A DNA stretch of 64,000 bases from Salipiger bermudensis (GCF_019801965.1 NZ_JAHVIA010000002.1:62001-126000); one strand, 5' to 3'. Numbered from the stretch's first letter, positions 25,284 through 34,036 are shown. The notes: a model not told the origin generated them from the sequence alone. Made by a program: numbers and translations.

Positions 25284-25333
25284 TTCAGTTTCTCCTTATC
25301 GAATGGCGTTGGGTCGTGCCGGTTGAGCCGGCC

Positions 25334-25639
25334 TTACGATTGGTGTTGTTCGTGGTGCTTGATGACTTCCTGAATCACGAAATTCAGGAACTTCTTGGCG
25401 AAGTCGGGGTCGAGATCCGCCTTCTCCGCCAGATCCTGGAGCCGCGCGATCTGCTTTTCCTCTCGCGCGGGGTCGGAAGGGGGGAGGTCGTGATGCGCCT
25501 TGAGGACGCCCACGGCCTGGGTGTGCTTGAACCGCTCGGCCAGCGTGAAGACGAGGATCGCGTCGAGCCGGTCGATGCTTTCGCGGTGTTCCTTGAGCAG
25601 CGCCGCGGCGCGTGCCACCGGATCTTGGGTCTCAGTCAA
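25334..25639 (-). CDS. Chorismate mutase
   Basis: 101 residues of the AroQ all-helical type: RAAALLKEHRESIDRLDAILVFTLAERFKHTQAVGVLKAHHDLPPSDPAREEKQI, with the active-site Arg and Lys of the first long helix. It converts chorismate to prephenate for Phe and Tyr. The only reasonable start is TTG at 25639, which overlaps the upstream acetyltransferase by 8 bases. rpsP follows after 50 bases; chorismate mutase next to ffh and rpsP is a frequent rhodobacterial arrangement. Confidence 0.88.
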   Translation of the reverse strand: MTETQDPVARAAALLKEHRESIDRLDAILVFTLAERFKHTQAVGVLKAHHDLPPSDPAREEKQIARLQDLAEKADLDPDFAKKFLNFVIQEVIKHHEQHQS

Positions 25640-26237
25640 TGGCCCAGCCTTTCGGTTTGAACAGGGGATCCTGGAAATTCGCGATTTCCATGTCGATGCC
25701 GTGGGCGAGCTGCGTGCCACGCAGCGCCGCCGGGGCGGGATGACGATAGACCGCGTCGGAGCCGTCGATCGAGGGCGCCTCGGCGTCCTTCTTGGCGCCG
25801 AGCCGTTCCGCAAGGCGGATCGAATCGAGGTTCTTCGGGTCGATATAGCTGACCGCGGTCTCCCAGCCCTTCTCGTCGTAGAAGTGCGCGCGGACGCGGT
25901 GGGTGGCCTCGAGGGCAAAACCCTTGCCGGCCTTGTCGGGCCAGATGATCCAGGCGATCTCGCGCTCCGGCCACTTCGCCGGGTACCAGCCGCCGGCCAT
26001 GCCGACGGTCTCGCCGGTGTCGCGCAGGTGGACCATCCACATGCCGTAGCCGCGGATCTCCCAATGGCCGATCTCGGCGGCGTAGAGCATCCATGCCTCG
26101 TAGGCATTGAGCGGACCGCCCATGAAGCGCGAGCGATACGAGGCGAAGGTCGCCTTGAAATCCGGGTAGTCCTGCGGCTCGGGGGCGCGCAGCACGAGGC
26201 GGGCGGTTTCGAGCACGGGAATATCATGATGCGCCAT
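25632..26237 (-). CDS. GNAT acetyltransferase, RimJ/RimL type (fourth of four in tandem)
   Basis: 201 residues. The start ETARLVLRAPEPQDYPDFKATF is the typical RimJ/RimL opening, and the acetyl-CoA loop is around WIIWPDKAGKGFALEATHRV with the AERLGAK helix near the end. It has about 30 extra C-terminal residues compared with the other three. RimJ/RimL members acetylate N-termini of ribosomal proteins or small amines; the substrate here is unknown. Start at 26237 shares one base with the upstream gene's stop. Confidence 0.85.
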   Translation of the reverse strand: MAHHDIPVLETARLVLRAPEPQDYPDFKATFASYRSRFMGGPLNAYEAWMLYAAEIGHWEIRGYGMWMVHLRDTGETVGMAGGWYPAKWPEREIAWIIWPDKAGKGFALEATHRVRAHFYDEKGWETAVSYIDPKNLDSIRLAERLGAKKDAEAPSIDGSDAVYRHPAPAALRGTQLAHGIDMEIANFQDPLFKPKGWAID

Positions 26238-26755
26238 CACACGCCCTCCCGCTGCTCGGGGTGGCGGTAGACGTGGCAGGTCTGCCCGAAGAGCGTGTCT
26301 TCGCCCTCGAAATGCGCGCCGAGGCGCAGCGCCAGCGCCCGCGAGCGATCGTTGGTCGGGTCGATCATGCTGATCAGGCGGGTCAGGCCGAAGTGGCGCG
26401 CGGCAGCGGCGCGCGCAGCCTCGACGGCCTCGTGGGCATAGCCCTTGCCCTCGTAGGCGGCGAAGATGCCGTAGGCGAGCTCCGGCTCGGGCCACTCGAT
26501 GTGGTGCAGCACGCCGGCATGGCCGATCATCTCGCCGCTGTCGCGCACGGTGATGTGCCACAGGCCGTAGCCGCGCAGCTGCCATTGCCCGGCGCTGCGC
26601 AGCAGCATCCGCCAGACCTCGCCGCGGTCATACGGGCCGCCGACATATTTCGAGCGCTCCTCGGCGAAGAAGCCGCAGAGCGGATCGAGATCCTCGAGAC
26701 GCGGGGCGCGCAGCACGAGGCGGTCGGTTTCGATCACGGGCACCTCGACGCTCAT
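26237..26755 (-). CDS. GNAT acetyltransferase, RimJ/RimL type (third of four)
   Basis: 172 residues: ETDRLVLRAPRLEDLDPLCGFF at the start, GYGLWHITVRDSGEMIGHAG in the core, AYGIFAAYEGKGYAHEAVEAA as the acetyl-CoA loop. Closely similar to its three neighbours in order and spacing of motifs, so they are paralogues from tandem duplication. It overlaps the gene before by 4 bases and the gene after by 1. Confidence 0.87.
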   Translation of the reverse strand: MSVEVPVIETDRLVLRAPRLEDLDPLCGFFAEERSKYVGGPYDRGEVWRMLLRSAGQWQLRGYGLWHITVRDSGEMIGHAGVLHHIEWPEPELAYGIFAAYEGKGYAHEAVEAARAAAARHFGLTRLISMIDPTNDRSRALALRLGAHFEGEDTLFGQTCHVYRHPEQREGV

Positions 26756-27282
26756 CCCAGCACCTCCTCGGGTCCGGGATGGCGATAGAGCATGTCCTCG
26801 CCCATGTTGTAGTTCACGTAGGTGCGCTCGTAGGTGGCGCCCATGCGCTCGGCCAGCGCCACCGAGCGGGCATTTCCCGGCACGATGTTGGAGGTCAGCG
26901 TGGTCAGGCCGAGATCCTCGTAGGCATAGCGGCGCACGCGCTCGGCGGCCTCGCGGGCAATGCCGCGGCCCTCGAAGCCCTCGAAGACGACCCAGCCGAT
27001 TTCCGGCTCGGGCCAGCCCTCGGGATTCCAGATGCCGGAGATGCCGGCCGGCGTGCCGGTCTCTTTCATCTCGATGGTGAAGTAGCCGTAACCGCGCAGC
27101 TGCCAATGGCCGATGTTGAGCGCGAACCAGCGCCACGCGTCGCCGCGATGCTCGTAGCCGCCGAAGCCGTCGGCGCGCTCGCGGTCGAGCAGGAAGGCGA
27201 TCATCGGCTCGGCATCGGTTGCTTCCGGGCCGCGCAGGATCAGGCGCTCGGTCTCAAGGCGGGGGGCGTTGGGCACGATCAT
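26752..27282 (-). CDS. GNAT acetyltransferase, RimJ/RimL type (second of four)
   Basis: 176 residues: ETERLILRGPEATDAEPMIAFL, LRGYGYFTIEMKETGTPAGISG, and the loop GWVVFEGFEGRGIAREAAERV. The last part (YNMGEDMLYRHPG) is a variant of the VYRHP ending shared by the set. ATGA overlaps join it to both neighbours, so translation of the array is coupled. Confidence 0.87.
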   Translation of the reverse strand: MIVPNAPRLETERLILRGPEATDAEPMIAFLLDRERADGFGGYEHRGDAWRWFALNIGHWQLRGYGYFTIEMKETGTPAGISGIWNPEGWPEPEIGWVVFEGFEGRGIAREAAERVRRYAYEDLGLTTLTSNIVPGNARSVALAERMGATYERTYVNYNMGEDMLYRHPGPEEVLG

Positions 27283-27812
27283 GCGTAGGCCTCCGGGCTG
27301 CCATCCGCATCGGCGCGGTGGCGGTAGACCACGGTCTCCGCCGGGGTTTCGCCCTCGGGCAGAGGTGCGCCTGCGTCCTGCGTTGCGCCAAGGCGCTCGG
27401 CCAGCGCGATGGAACGGTGGTTGCCGGGGGTGATGTAGGAGACCAGCGTCTCGAAGCCGTTCCCCCATGCCCAGTGCAGCGCCGCCTGCGCCGCCTCGGC
27501 GGCATAGCCGTTGCCCTCGGCGCCCTCGAGCAGGGTCCAGCCGATCTCGGCCTCGGGGAAATGCGGCGGCTGCGACAGGCCGACCTGCCCGAGGAAGGCG
27601 CCGTCCTTCGTCTCGATGCCCCAGTAGCCGAAGCCGCGCAGATCCCACATGCCGACCTCGGACGCCATCCAGCGCCACGCCTCCTTGCGCGGAAGCGGGC
27701 CACCCATGAAGCGCGCGCGGTCGGTCTCGAACAGGTCGCAAAGCGCCTCGAGATCGGCCAGCACGTGGCCTCGCAGGGTCAGCCGCGGGGTATGGAGGAC
27801 GGGGGCGGGCAC
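27279..27812 (-). CDS. GNAT acetyltransferase, RimJ/RimL type (first of four)
   Basis: 177 residues: HTPRLTLRGHVLADLEALCDLF, RGFGYWGIETKDGAFLGQVG, and the loop GWTLLEGAEGNGYAAEAAQAA. It begins 4 bases after the ffh stop on the same strand, so the array reads through from ffh. Confidence 0.87.
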   Translation of the reverse strand: MPAPVLHTPRLTLRGHVLADLEALCDLFETDRARFMGGPLPRKEAWRWMASEVGMWDLRGFGYWGIETKDGAFLGQVGLSQPPHFPEAEIGWTLLEGAEGNGYAAEAAQAALHWAWGNGFETLVSYITPGNHRSIALAERLGATQDAGAPLPEGETPAETVVYRHRADADGSPEAYA

Positions 27813-27816
27813 GGGC

Positions 27817-29325
27817 TTACTTCTTCTTCCCCATGCCGCTCAGGCCGGGCGGCAGACCGCCGCCACCGCCGAGTCCGGGCAGGCCGCCGGGCATCCGGCC
27901 GCCCATCGCCTTGGCCGCCTGTTCCAGCGCCTTCGGGTCCATCTGGCTCGGGTCCATGCCCTCGGGCATCCCGCCCTTGCCGAACATGCCCTTCATGGCC
28001 TGTTTCAGCATGCCGCCTTTGCCCATCTTGCCCATCTTCTTCATCATGTCGGACATCTGGCGCTGCATCTTCAGCAGCTTGTTGAGATCCGACACTTCCA
28101 TGCCGGCGCCCTTGGCGATGCGCTTCTTGCGCGAGGCCTGCAGGAGTTGCGGGTTGGCGCGCTCCTTCTTGGTCATGGAGTTGATCAGCGCGATCTGCTG
28201 CTTGAGGATCTTGTCGTCGATCCCCGCGCCGTCCATCTGCTTGGCCATCTTGGCGGCGCCGGGCAGCATCTGCATCATGCCTTCCATGCCGCCCATCTTG
28301 ATCATCTGCTCGAGCTGCATCTTCAGGTCGTTCATGTTGAACTGACCCTTAGAGAAGCGCTTCATCATGCGCTCGGCCTGCTCGGCCTCGAGCGTCTGCT
28401 GCGCCTTCTCGACCAGCGCGACGATGTCGCCCATGCCGAGGATGCGGCCGGCGACGCGGTCGGGCTCGAAGGTTTCGAGCGCGTCCATCTTCTCGCCGAG
28501 GCCGACGAACTTGATCGGCTTGCCGGTGACGGCGCGCATCGAGAGCGCCGCACCGCCGCGGCCGTCGCCGTCCATCCGGGTCAGCACCACGCCGGTAATG
28601 CCGATTCGCGTGTCGAAGTTCTCGGCGGTGTGCACCGCGTCCTGACCGGTGAGGCCGTCGACCACCAGCAGCGTCTCGCGCGGGTTGGCGACATCGCGAA
28701 CCGCCTCGACCTGCGCCATCAGCTCCTCGTCGATCGACAGGCGGCCGGCGGTGTCGAGCATGTAGACATCGTAGCCGCCAAGGCCCGCCTGGGTCTTGGC
28801 GCGCTTGGCGATCGAGACCGGATCCTCGCCCTTGACGATCGGCAGCGTGTCGACGCCGATCTGGGTGCCGAGGATGGCGAGCTGCTCCATGGCGGCGGGG
28901 CGGTTGACGTCGAGCGAGGCCATCAGGACCTTCTTGCCGTCGCGCTCCTTCAGCCGCTTGGCGAGCTTGGCGGTGGTGGTGGTCTTGCCGCCGCCCTGCA
29001 GGCCGACCATCAGGATCGGCGCGGGCGGGCTGTCGACGCGCAGGGAGCCGGGCTCGCCTTCGCCGGCCAGCACCGCGATGAGCTCGTCATGGACGATCTT
29101 GACGACCTGCTGGCCCGGCGTCACCGACTTGGTGACCGCGGCGCCGGTGGCCTTCTTCTCGACCGCCTTGATGAACTGGCGCGCCACCGGCAGCGAGACG
29201 TCGGCCTCGAGCAGGGCAACGCGAACCTCGCGCAGCGCCGTGCGGACATCGTCCTCGGACAGTGCGCCCTGTTTCGTCAGCCGGTCGAAGACGCCGCCAA
29301 GGCGCTCTGATAGATTCTCGAACAT
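27817..29325 (-). CDS. ffh: Signal recognition particle protein Ffh
   Basis: 502 residues. N domain (1-90), G domain with GLQGGGKTT (108-116), DTAGRLSIDEELM, TRMDGDGRGGAALS and GLGEKMDALEPF-type closing loop, then the methionine-rich M domain from about 320 (for example MNDLKMQLEQMIKMGGMEGMMQ) that binds 4.5S RNA and signal sequences. The C-terminus is a glycine/proline/methionine-rich tail. It targets membrane proteins with FtsY. Start at 29325 gives MFENLSERLGG, the family start. It appears to lead the operon through the acetyltransferases to chorismate mutase and rpsP. Confidence 0.97.
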   Translation of the reverse strand: MFENLSERLGGVFDRLTKQGALSEDDVRTALREVRVALLEADVSLPVARQFIKAVEKKATGAAVTKSVTPGQQVVKIVHDELIAVLAGEGEPGSLRVDSPPAPILMVGLQGGGKTTTTAKLAKRLKERDGKKVLMASLDVNRPAAMEQLAILGTQIGVDTLPIVKGEDPVSIAKRAKTQAGLGGYDVYMLDTAGRLSIDEELMAQVEAVRDVANPRETLLVVDGLTGQDAVHTAENFDTRIGITGVVLTRMDGDGRGGAALSMRAVTGKPIKFVGLGEKMDALETFEPDRVAGRILGMGDIVALVEKAQQTLEAEQAERMMKRFSKGQFNMNDLKMQLEQMIKMGGMEGMMQMLPGAAKMAKQMDGAGIDDKILKQQIALINSMTKKERANPQLLQASRKKRIAKGAGMEVSDLNKLLKMQRQMSDMMKKMGKMGKGGMLKQAMKGMFGKGGMPEGMDPSQMDPKALEQAAKAMGGRMPGGLPGLGGGGGLPPGLSGMGKKK

Positions 29326-29793
29326 GGGGCCGCGGGCCTCCCGTCTGTTGTCCTTGTGTCCCCCCGAGATAGGAGTGACGGCGCGATGAGTCATCGGGGC
29401 AATGCAGAATGGCCCCCGTGGGCGCAACGCGCTGACGGAGGGCGATCCCGGGCAGACCCCAAGGGACCGGAGGCGCAATTCGGCTTCCGGAGTCGGGTCG
29501 CGGATACGGGGCGCGGGGCTTGGAGTCAAGTATTATGGGCTTTGCATGCGCAGCATTAATCCTATTCAAACCGTTGTCGTGGCACACGCTTTGCGCTAGC
29601 TGTTGATAAGATCGGATCCGAATGGTGGATGCCTCGCGCGCTCACCGGACGGCGTTGCCGGCAAACTGCGCAAAAATAACACACGTGGCTATTTTACGCG
29701 CGGAATGCTGCCGTAACGTGAATTCGGACTGGTTGAATCGGCAAGAAGCCGGTATTGAAGACTTGAGAAACGCTCATTTTGCAAAGGTGTAGC
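29326..29793. other. Gene-free region between divergent ffh and a small exported protein
   Basis: About 470 bases with no convincing gene. The ffh-proximal part is GC-rich; the rest (from about 29530) is more AT-rich than the surroundings, which fits promoters for the small exported protein or an untranslated RNA. An ATTC-N9-GAAT sequence at 29722-29738 is one base too wide for the sulfide operator pattern found elsewhere. No clear hairpin-plus-T terminator was seen. Confidence 0.5.
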
Positions 29794-30042
29794 ATGAAAC
29801 TGAAATCCCTCATGACCTCGGCGGCCATCATCAGCATGCTCGCCACTTCCGCAGCATATGCAGCTGGCCCGACCGAAGTTGTCGTCGAAGACGATCCCTT
29901 CGTTGTTGCCGAAGCAGCAAGCTCGCTCTCGCCGGCAGCCATCGCGGCCATCGCAGGCGGTGCCGTGCTCGTCGCTCTGATCGCATCCTCGGATGACGAC
30001 GACGGCAGCTCGTCGACCACCACCACCATCGTGGCCGACTAA
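29794..30042 (+). CDS. Small exported protein with acidic Ser/Thr tail
   Basis: 82 residues: signal peptide (MKLKSLMTSAAIISMLATSAAYAA, cleavage after AYA near residue 23), a short acidic linker (VVVEDDPFVVAEAA), a hydrophobic helix (PAAIAAIAGGAVLVALIAS), then DDDDGSSSTTTTIVAD. It may sit in the membrane as a small one-helix protein. No family recognised. AAAGG precedes the ATG by 8 bases, and a terminator follows, so it is probably a monocistronic gene of its own. Confidence 0.7.
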   Translation: MKLKSLMTSAAIISMLATSAAYAAGPTEVVVEDDPFVVAEAASSLSPAAIAAIAGGAVLVALIASSDDDDGSSSTTTTIVAD

Positions 30043-30096
30043 GCCAGCGCTTCGGCGATCGCCCGAGGGTGACGCTGTGCGACAAGAAATTCGATG

Positions 30097-30126
30097 CGCC
30101 CGGCCTTGTGCCGGGCGTTTCGTGTT
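30097..30126 (+). terminator. Rho-independent terminator after the small exported protein
   Basis: CGCCCGGC (30097-30104) pairs with GCCGGGCG (30110-30117) over a 5-base loop, followed by TTTCGTGTTT. It lies 55 bases after the stop codon. Confidence 0.78.
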
Positions 30127-30248
30127 TCAGGCCCCGGGATCGCCGGCTAATTTGCGCCGGTTGGCGCGAAACGCGCCTGAGCCATTGAAATCCTGCACGA
30201 ATTCCCGGCATATCGGGGCTGTATGTGATCCGACGCACAGGCAGCGAC

Positions 30249-31130
30249 ATGACCAATTGGGATGAGATCCGCACCGCTTACCAGGTGGCGCGACTGGGCA
30301 CCGTCAGCGGCGCGGCCGAAGTTCTCGGAGTTCACCACGCCACGGTGATCCGGCATATCGATGCGCTCGAGGCCCGCATGGGCGTCAAGCTCTTCCAGCG
30401 CCACGCCCGCGGCTACACGCCCACCGAGGCCGGACAGGATCTTGCCCGGGTCGCGCAGGCCACCGACGACCAGTTCCAGCAGCTCGCAGGGCGCATCAAG
30501 GGGCAGGGCGAAGGGGTCTCGGGCGAGCTTCTGGTGACCTCGCTGATCAATTTCTCGCCGCTGATGGTCGGCGCGCTGCAGTCCTTCCGCGAAGCGCATC
30601 CCGAGATCGTCGTGCGCTACCTCACCGGGACGCGCCTGTTTCGGCTCGAATACGGCGAGGCCCACGTGGCGCTGCGCGCCGGCTCGGCGCCGCAGGAGCC
30701 CGACAACGTGGTGCAGCCCTTCGCGCGGCAGGCGGTGGCGCTGTTCGGATCGCGCGGCTACGTCGAGCGGCGCGGCAAGCCCGAGGGCGTCGAGGCGCTG
30801 CAGAGCCACGATTTCGTCGGCTATGACGACCCCGATTCGCGCGCGCCCTATGCCATCTGGATGAAGAAGAACGTGCCCTTCGAGCGCGTGGTGTTCCGCG
30901 CCGAAGACGGCCGGGTGCAGCAGGAGGCGGTGCGCGCCGGGGCCGGGCTCGGCTTCATGGCCGAGCAGGAGGGGCGGGCGGATCCCGACCTGGTGCAGAT
31001 CCTGCCGGCGCAGGAAGACTGGTCGTCGCCGCTCTGGCTGGTGACCCATGTCGACCTGCACCGCACCCCGAAGGTGCAGGCCTTCCTCAAGCACCTGAAG
31101 GATTACGCGACCGAGCGCGACAAGACGTGA
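30249..31130 (+). CDS. LysR-family transcriptional regulator
   Basis: 293 residues. N-terminal winged helix WDEIRTAYQVARLGTVSGAAEVLGVHHATVIRHIDALEARMGVKLFQRH, then a linker and a two-lobed effector domain. The helix-turn-helix is slightly unlike classic LysR (VHHATVIRHI). An alternative GTG-type start at 30225 would add eight residues. Its stop overlaps the start of the EamA gene by 3 bases, so it probably regulates that exporter or is only co-transcribed. Effector unknown. Confidence 0.86.
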   Translation: MTNWDEIRTAYQVARLGTVSGAAEVLGVHHATVIRHIDALEARMGVKLFQRHARGYTPTEAGQDLARVAQATDDQFQQLAGRIKGQGEGVSGELLVTSLINFSPLMVGALQSFREAHPEIVVRYLTGTRLFRLEYGEAHVALRAGSAPQEPDNVVQPFARQAVALFGSRGYVERRGKPEGVEALQSHDFVGYDDPDSRAPYAIWMKKNVPFERVVFRAEDGRVQQEAVRAGAGLGFMAEQEGRADPDLVQILPAQEDWSSPLWLVTHVDLHRTPKVQAFLKHLKDYATERDKT

Positions 31131-32005
31131 GCCCCGCAAGTCAGGGCCACCTCGCGATGCTGGCCTTCTCGGCCCTCGTCGCGGGCTCCTTCGCCATGGG
31201 ATCGCTGGCGGCGCCGCATATCGCCCCCACCGCGCTCAACGCGGTGCGCTTCGTGCTGGCGGCGCTGATCCTCTCGGCCGTGGCGCTGGCCAGCGGCAAG
31301 GTGAGCCGCGCCTCCCTCGAGGCGCCGTGGCGCTACCTCGTGCTCGGCGGTCTGATGATCGCCTATTTCGTGCTGATGTTCGAAGGGCTCAAGACCGCGG
31401 CGCCGGTGAGCATGTCGGCGGTCTTCACCCTGACGCCGCTGATGGCGGCGGGCTTCGGCTGGCTGCTGATGCGCCAGCGCATGACCTCCCGCATGGCGCT
31501 GGCGCTCGCCGTGGGCGCCGTCGGGGCGCTGTGGGTGATCTTCCGCGGCGATCTCGGCGCGCTGCTGGCCTTTGGCGTTGGGCGCGGCGAGGCCGTCTAC
31601 TTCGTCGGCTGCGCGGCCCATGCGGTCTATGCGCCAATGGTGCGCAGGCTCAACCGCGGCGAGCCGGCGCTGGTCTTCACCCTCTGGACCAACCTCGCGG
31701 GCACCGTGCTCCTGCTGATCTGGGGCTGGCCGGCGCTGATGGCGACCGATTGGGCGGCGCTGCCGCCGATCGTCTGGATCACCATCGCCTATACCGCCAT
31801 TGCCGCCACCGCCGCCACATTCGTGCTGCTGCAATTCGCGGCGCTGCGACTGCCCTCGGCCAAGGTCATGGCCTATACCTACCTCACGCCGTCCTGGGTC
31901 ATTCTCTGGACGCTGGCGCTGGGGCAAGGGGTGCCGCCGGCGACGATGCTGGTCGGCGTCGCGCTGACGATCGCGGCGCTGCTGCTGTTGCTGAAGGACG
32001 AGTGA
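31127..32005 (+). CDS. EamA/DMT-family membrane transporter
   Basis: 292 residues with ten hydrophobic segments and two EamA repeats (PTALNAVRFVLAALILSAVAL in the first; AYTAIAATAATFVLLQFAALRLPSAKVMAYTYLTP in the second). Members export amino acids, metabolites or drugs; the substrate is unknown. It starts with GTG at 31127, overlapping the LysR stop. Confidence 0.85.
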   Translation: MSPASQGHLAMLAFSALVAGSFAMGSLAAPHIAPTALNAVRFVLAALILSAVALASGKVSRASLEAPWRYLVLGGLMIAYFVLMFEGLKTAAPVSMSAVFTLTPLMAAGFGWLLMRQRMTSRMALALAVGAVGALWVIFRGDLGALLAFGVGRGEAVYFVGCAAHAVYAPMVRRLNRGEPALVFTLWTNLAGTVLLLIWGWPALMATDWAALPPIVWITIAYTAIAATAATFVLLQFAALRLPSAKVMAYTYLTPSWVILWTLALGQGVPPATMLVGVALTIAALLLLLKDE

Positions 32006-32014
32006 GGCTGCGGC

Positions 32015-32350
32015 TCAGGGCGTGGGGCCCGTTCCCAGCTCCTCTGCCAGGAAGCGTTCGAACGCGTCGAGATTGACCGGTTCGACCAGCCCGAACCCCA
32101 CCATCCAGACCGAGGCCTCGCGCAGCGCGTCGGGCTCGAGCTTGCACCACTTCACACGGCCGCGCTTCTCCTGGCTGATCAGCCCGGCGGCAGCGAGGAT
32201 GGCGAGGTGCTTCGACACCGCTGCCAGCGACATCTCGAAGGGCTCGGCCACGTCGGTCACCGCCATGTCATCCTCGAGCAGCATCGCGAGGATGCGGCGA
32301 CGGGTCGGGTCCGCGAGGGCGGCGAAGACGGCGGAGAGCGTGTCGGTCAT
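32015..32350 (-). CDS. ArsR-family transcriptional regulator
   Basis: 111 residues: winged helix FAALADPTRRRILAMLLEDDMAVTDVAEPFEMSLAAVSKHLAILAAAGLISQEKRGR. It has a single Cys, so it lacks the metal sites of ArsR/SmtB and the redox Cys pair of SqrR; it belongs with the metal-independent ArsR group often paired with SRPBCC proteins, though no such partner is here. It is convergent with the EamA gene. A TCAAC-N6-GTTGA palindrome upstream may be its operator. Confidence 0.85.
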   Translation of the reverse strand: MTDTLSAVFAALADPTRRRILAMLLEDDMAVTDVAEPFEMSLAAVSKHLAILAAAGLISQEKRGRVKWCKLEPDALREASVWMVGFGLVEPVNLDAFERFLAEELGTGPTP

Positions 32351-32402
32351 GCCGCCATAAGCGATGCCCCCGGGGCCGCCGTCAAGCCGCTCCCGGCCAT
32401 GC

Positions 32403-32418
32403 TCAACCGCACAGTTGA
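32403..32418. promoter_or_regulatory. Inverted repeat, probable ArsR operator
   Basis: TCAAC-CGCACA-GTTGA, 53-68 bases upstream of the ArsR start. Palindromes of the CAAC...GTTG type are common before self-regulated ArsR genes of this class. It is in the divergent region shared with atpI. Confidence 0.45.
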
Positions 32419-32542
32419 ATAAGGATTTGGGTCGGCGTTGGCGCTAACCGGGCCGAGGGGATGTGAAGGTGGTGCAGGTCGTGAAACTAAATTTGTTTAA
32501 TATCAGATGGATGGGTGGCCTTGATCCTCTGTTCACCGGTTC

Positions 32543-32571
32543 TTGACTCAGGGCGTCCCGCCGCATAGCAA
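32543..32571 (+). promoter_or_regulatory. Candidate sigma-70 promoter of the F0 operon
   Basis: TTGACT (32543-32548), 17-base spacer, TAGCAA (32566-32571), 28 bases before the atpI start. The -35 matches consensus in five of six positions; the -10 is weak, as usual in GC-rich alphaproteobacteria. Confidence 0.45.
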
Positions 32572-32599
32572 CATCGCGGAACTCCTTTGGGGCTGAACA

Positions 32600-32947
32600 G
32601 TGAGCGATCCCGATCCAAAGCAGCAACTCGATGCGCTGGAGGCGAAGATCGCGGCGGCCAAGGCCGCCCGGGAAAGCGACAAGGTTCACCAGGAGGAACA
32701 CTATTCCCAGGCACAGCTCGCCTGGCGGATGGTCACGGAGATGGTTGCCGGTCTCGGGATCGGCTTTGGCATCGGATACGGGCTCGACGTGCTGTTTGGC
32801 ACAACCCCGTTCCTCATGGTGCTGTTCACATTGCTGGGGATCGTGGCGGGCATCCGGGTGATGCTGCGCAGCGCAGCCGAAATCCAGCAGGCGCAACTGG
32901 CCAAGCAGGCCGGAGAAGACGAGAAGAGGGATCGCAATGGCGACTGA
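32600..32947 (+). CDS. atpI: ATP synthase accessory protein AtpI
   Basis: 115 residues with an N-terminal coiled-coil-like soluble part ([18 protein letters not shown]) and two membrane helices ([38 protein letters not shown]). AtpI helps assemble the c-ring. Start codon is GTG at 32600. It overlaps atpB by 11 bases and opens the F0 operon. Confidence 0.92.
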   Translation: MSDPDPKQQLDALEAKIAAAKAARESDKVHQEEHYSQAQLAWRMVTEMVAGLGIGFGIGYGLDVLFGTTPFLMVLFTLLGIVAGIRVMLRSAAEIQQAQLAKQAGEDEKRDRNGD

Positions 32948-33731
32948 AGCAACGCAGGGTGCTGAGATGGCCGGACATGGTGCGGAGCACGCAGCTGAAA
33001 CGGGCGGTCTCGTCTTCCACCCGATGGATCAGTTCATCGTCAAGCCGCTGTTCGGCGACGGTGCGGTCGGCATGTTCACCATCACCAACGTCACCCTGTG
33101 GATGGCGATCGCGATCCTGGTCATCGTCGCTCTGATGGTGCTTGGCACCTCGCGCCGTGCCGTGGTTCCGTCGCGCAGCCAGTCGGTGGCCGAGCTTGCC
33201 TACGGCTTCATCCACAAGATGGTCGAGGACGTGACCGGCAAGGAAGGCCTCGTCTACTTCCCCTACATCATGACCCTGTTCATGTTCATCGTGGTGGCTA
33301 ACTTCCTCGGCCTGATCCCGATGAGCTTCACCACCACCTCGCATTTCGCGGTGACCGTGGTGCTGGCACTCTGCGTGTTCCTCGGCGTGACCATCCTCGG
33401 CTTCGTCAAGAACGGCCCGTCCTTCCTGTCGATGTTCTGGGTGACCTCGGCGCCGCTGGCGCTGCGCCCGGTGCTCGCCATCATCGAGATCATCTCGTAC
33501 TTCGTGCGCCCGGTGAGCCACTCCATTCGTCTTGCCGGCAACGTCATGGCAGGCCACGCGGTGATCAAGGTCTTCGCAGGCTTCGCCGGCCTCGCCATCA
33601 TCTCGCCGCTCTCGATCGTCGCCATCACCGCGATCTACGGTCTCGAGGTCATGGTGGCCTTCGTGCAGGCCTACGTCTTCACGATCCTCACCTGCGTCTA
33701 CCTCAAGGACGCACTGCACCCGCATCACTGA
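32937..33731 (+). CDS. atpB: ATP synthase F0 subunit a
   Basis: 264 residues, with about five to six membrane helices. The essential Arg is in [15 protein letters not shown], near residue 198. Forms the proton half-channels against the c-ring. The N-terminal 30 residues are soluble and His/Glu-rich ([15 protein letters not shown]). The start lies inside the atpI 3' end. Confidence 0.97.
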   Translation: MATEATQGAEMAGHGAEHAAETGGLVFHPMDQFIVKPLFGDGAVGMFTITNVTLWMAIAILVIVALMVLGTSRRAVVPSRSQSVAELAYGFIHKMVEDVTGKEGLVYFPYIMTLFMFIVVANFLGLIPMSFTTTSHFAVTVVLALCVFLGVTILGFVKNGPSFLSMFWVTSAPLALRPVLAIIEIISYFVRPVSHSIRLAGNVMAGHAVIKVFAGFAGLAIISPLSIVAITAIYGLEVMVAFVQAYVFTILTCVYLKDALHPHH

Positions 33732-33811
33732 CGTAGCGGCGGGGCGCTGTTGCCCCGCTCTACCCCGCAGAACACCCTATCGATCACTTCCACACGTAAG
33801 GAGATACCACC

Positions 33812-34036
33812 ATGGAAGGTCAACTCGCACACATCGGCGCAGGTCTCGCAGGTCTCGGCACCGGTCTCGCCGCACTTGGTGTGGGCAACGTCGCAGCGAA
33901 CTTCCTCGCCGGCGCCCTGCGCAACCCCTCGGCTGCCGCATCGCAGACCGCAACCCTGTTCATCGGCATCGCATTCGCCGAAGCACTGGGCATCTTCTCC
34001 TTCCTCGTTGCTCTGCTGCTGATGTTCGCCGTCTAA
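33812..34036 (+). CDS. atpE: ATP synthase F0 subunit c
   Basis: 74 residues forming a helical hairpin; the proton-binding Glu57 is in [12 protein letters not shown], and the polar loop is [16 protein letters not shown]-type ribosome site precedes the ATG (AAGGAG at 33798-33803). The spacing from atpB (80 bases) leaves room for the high translation of this subunit. Confidence 0.97.
   Translation: MEGQLAHIGAGLAGLGTGLAALGVGNVAANFLAGALRNPSAAASQTATLFIGIAFAEALGIFSFLVALLLMFAV

Noticed and set aside
29722..29738. Sequence resembling the sulfide operator (ATTC, nine bases, GAAT)
   Set aside because: The spacer is nine bases, not eight, so it does not fit the pattern shared by the other four sites, and the flanking genes have no sulfur link.
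32015..32350. The ArsR gene as the SqrR regulator of the sulfide sites
   Set aside because: It has only one Cys and lacks the two conserved redox Cys of SqrR/BigR, so it cannot be the persulfide sensor.
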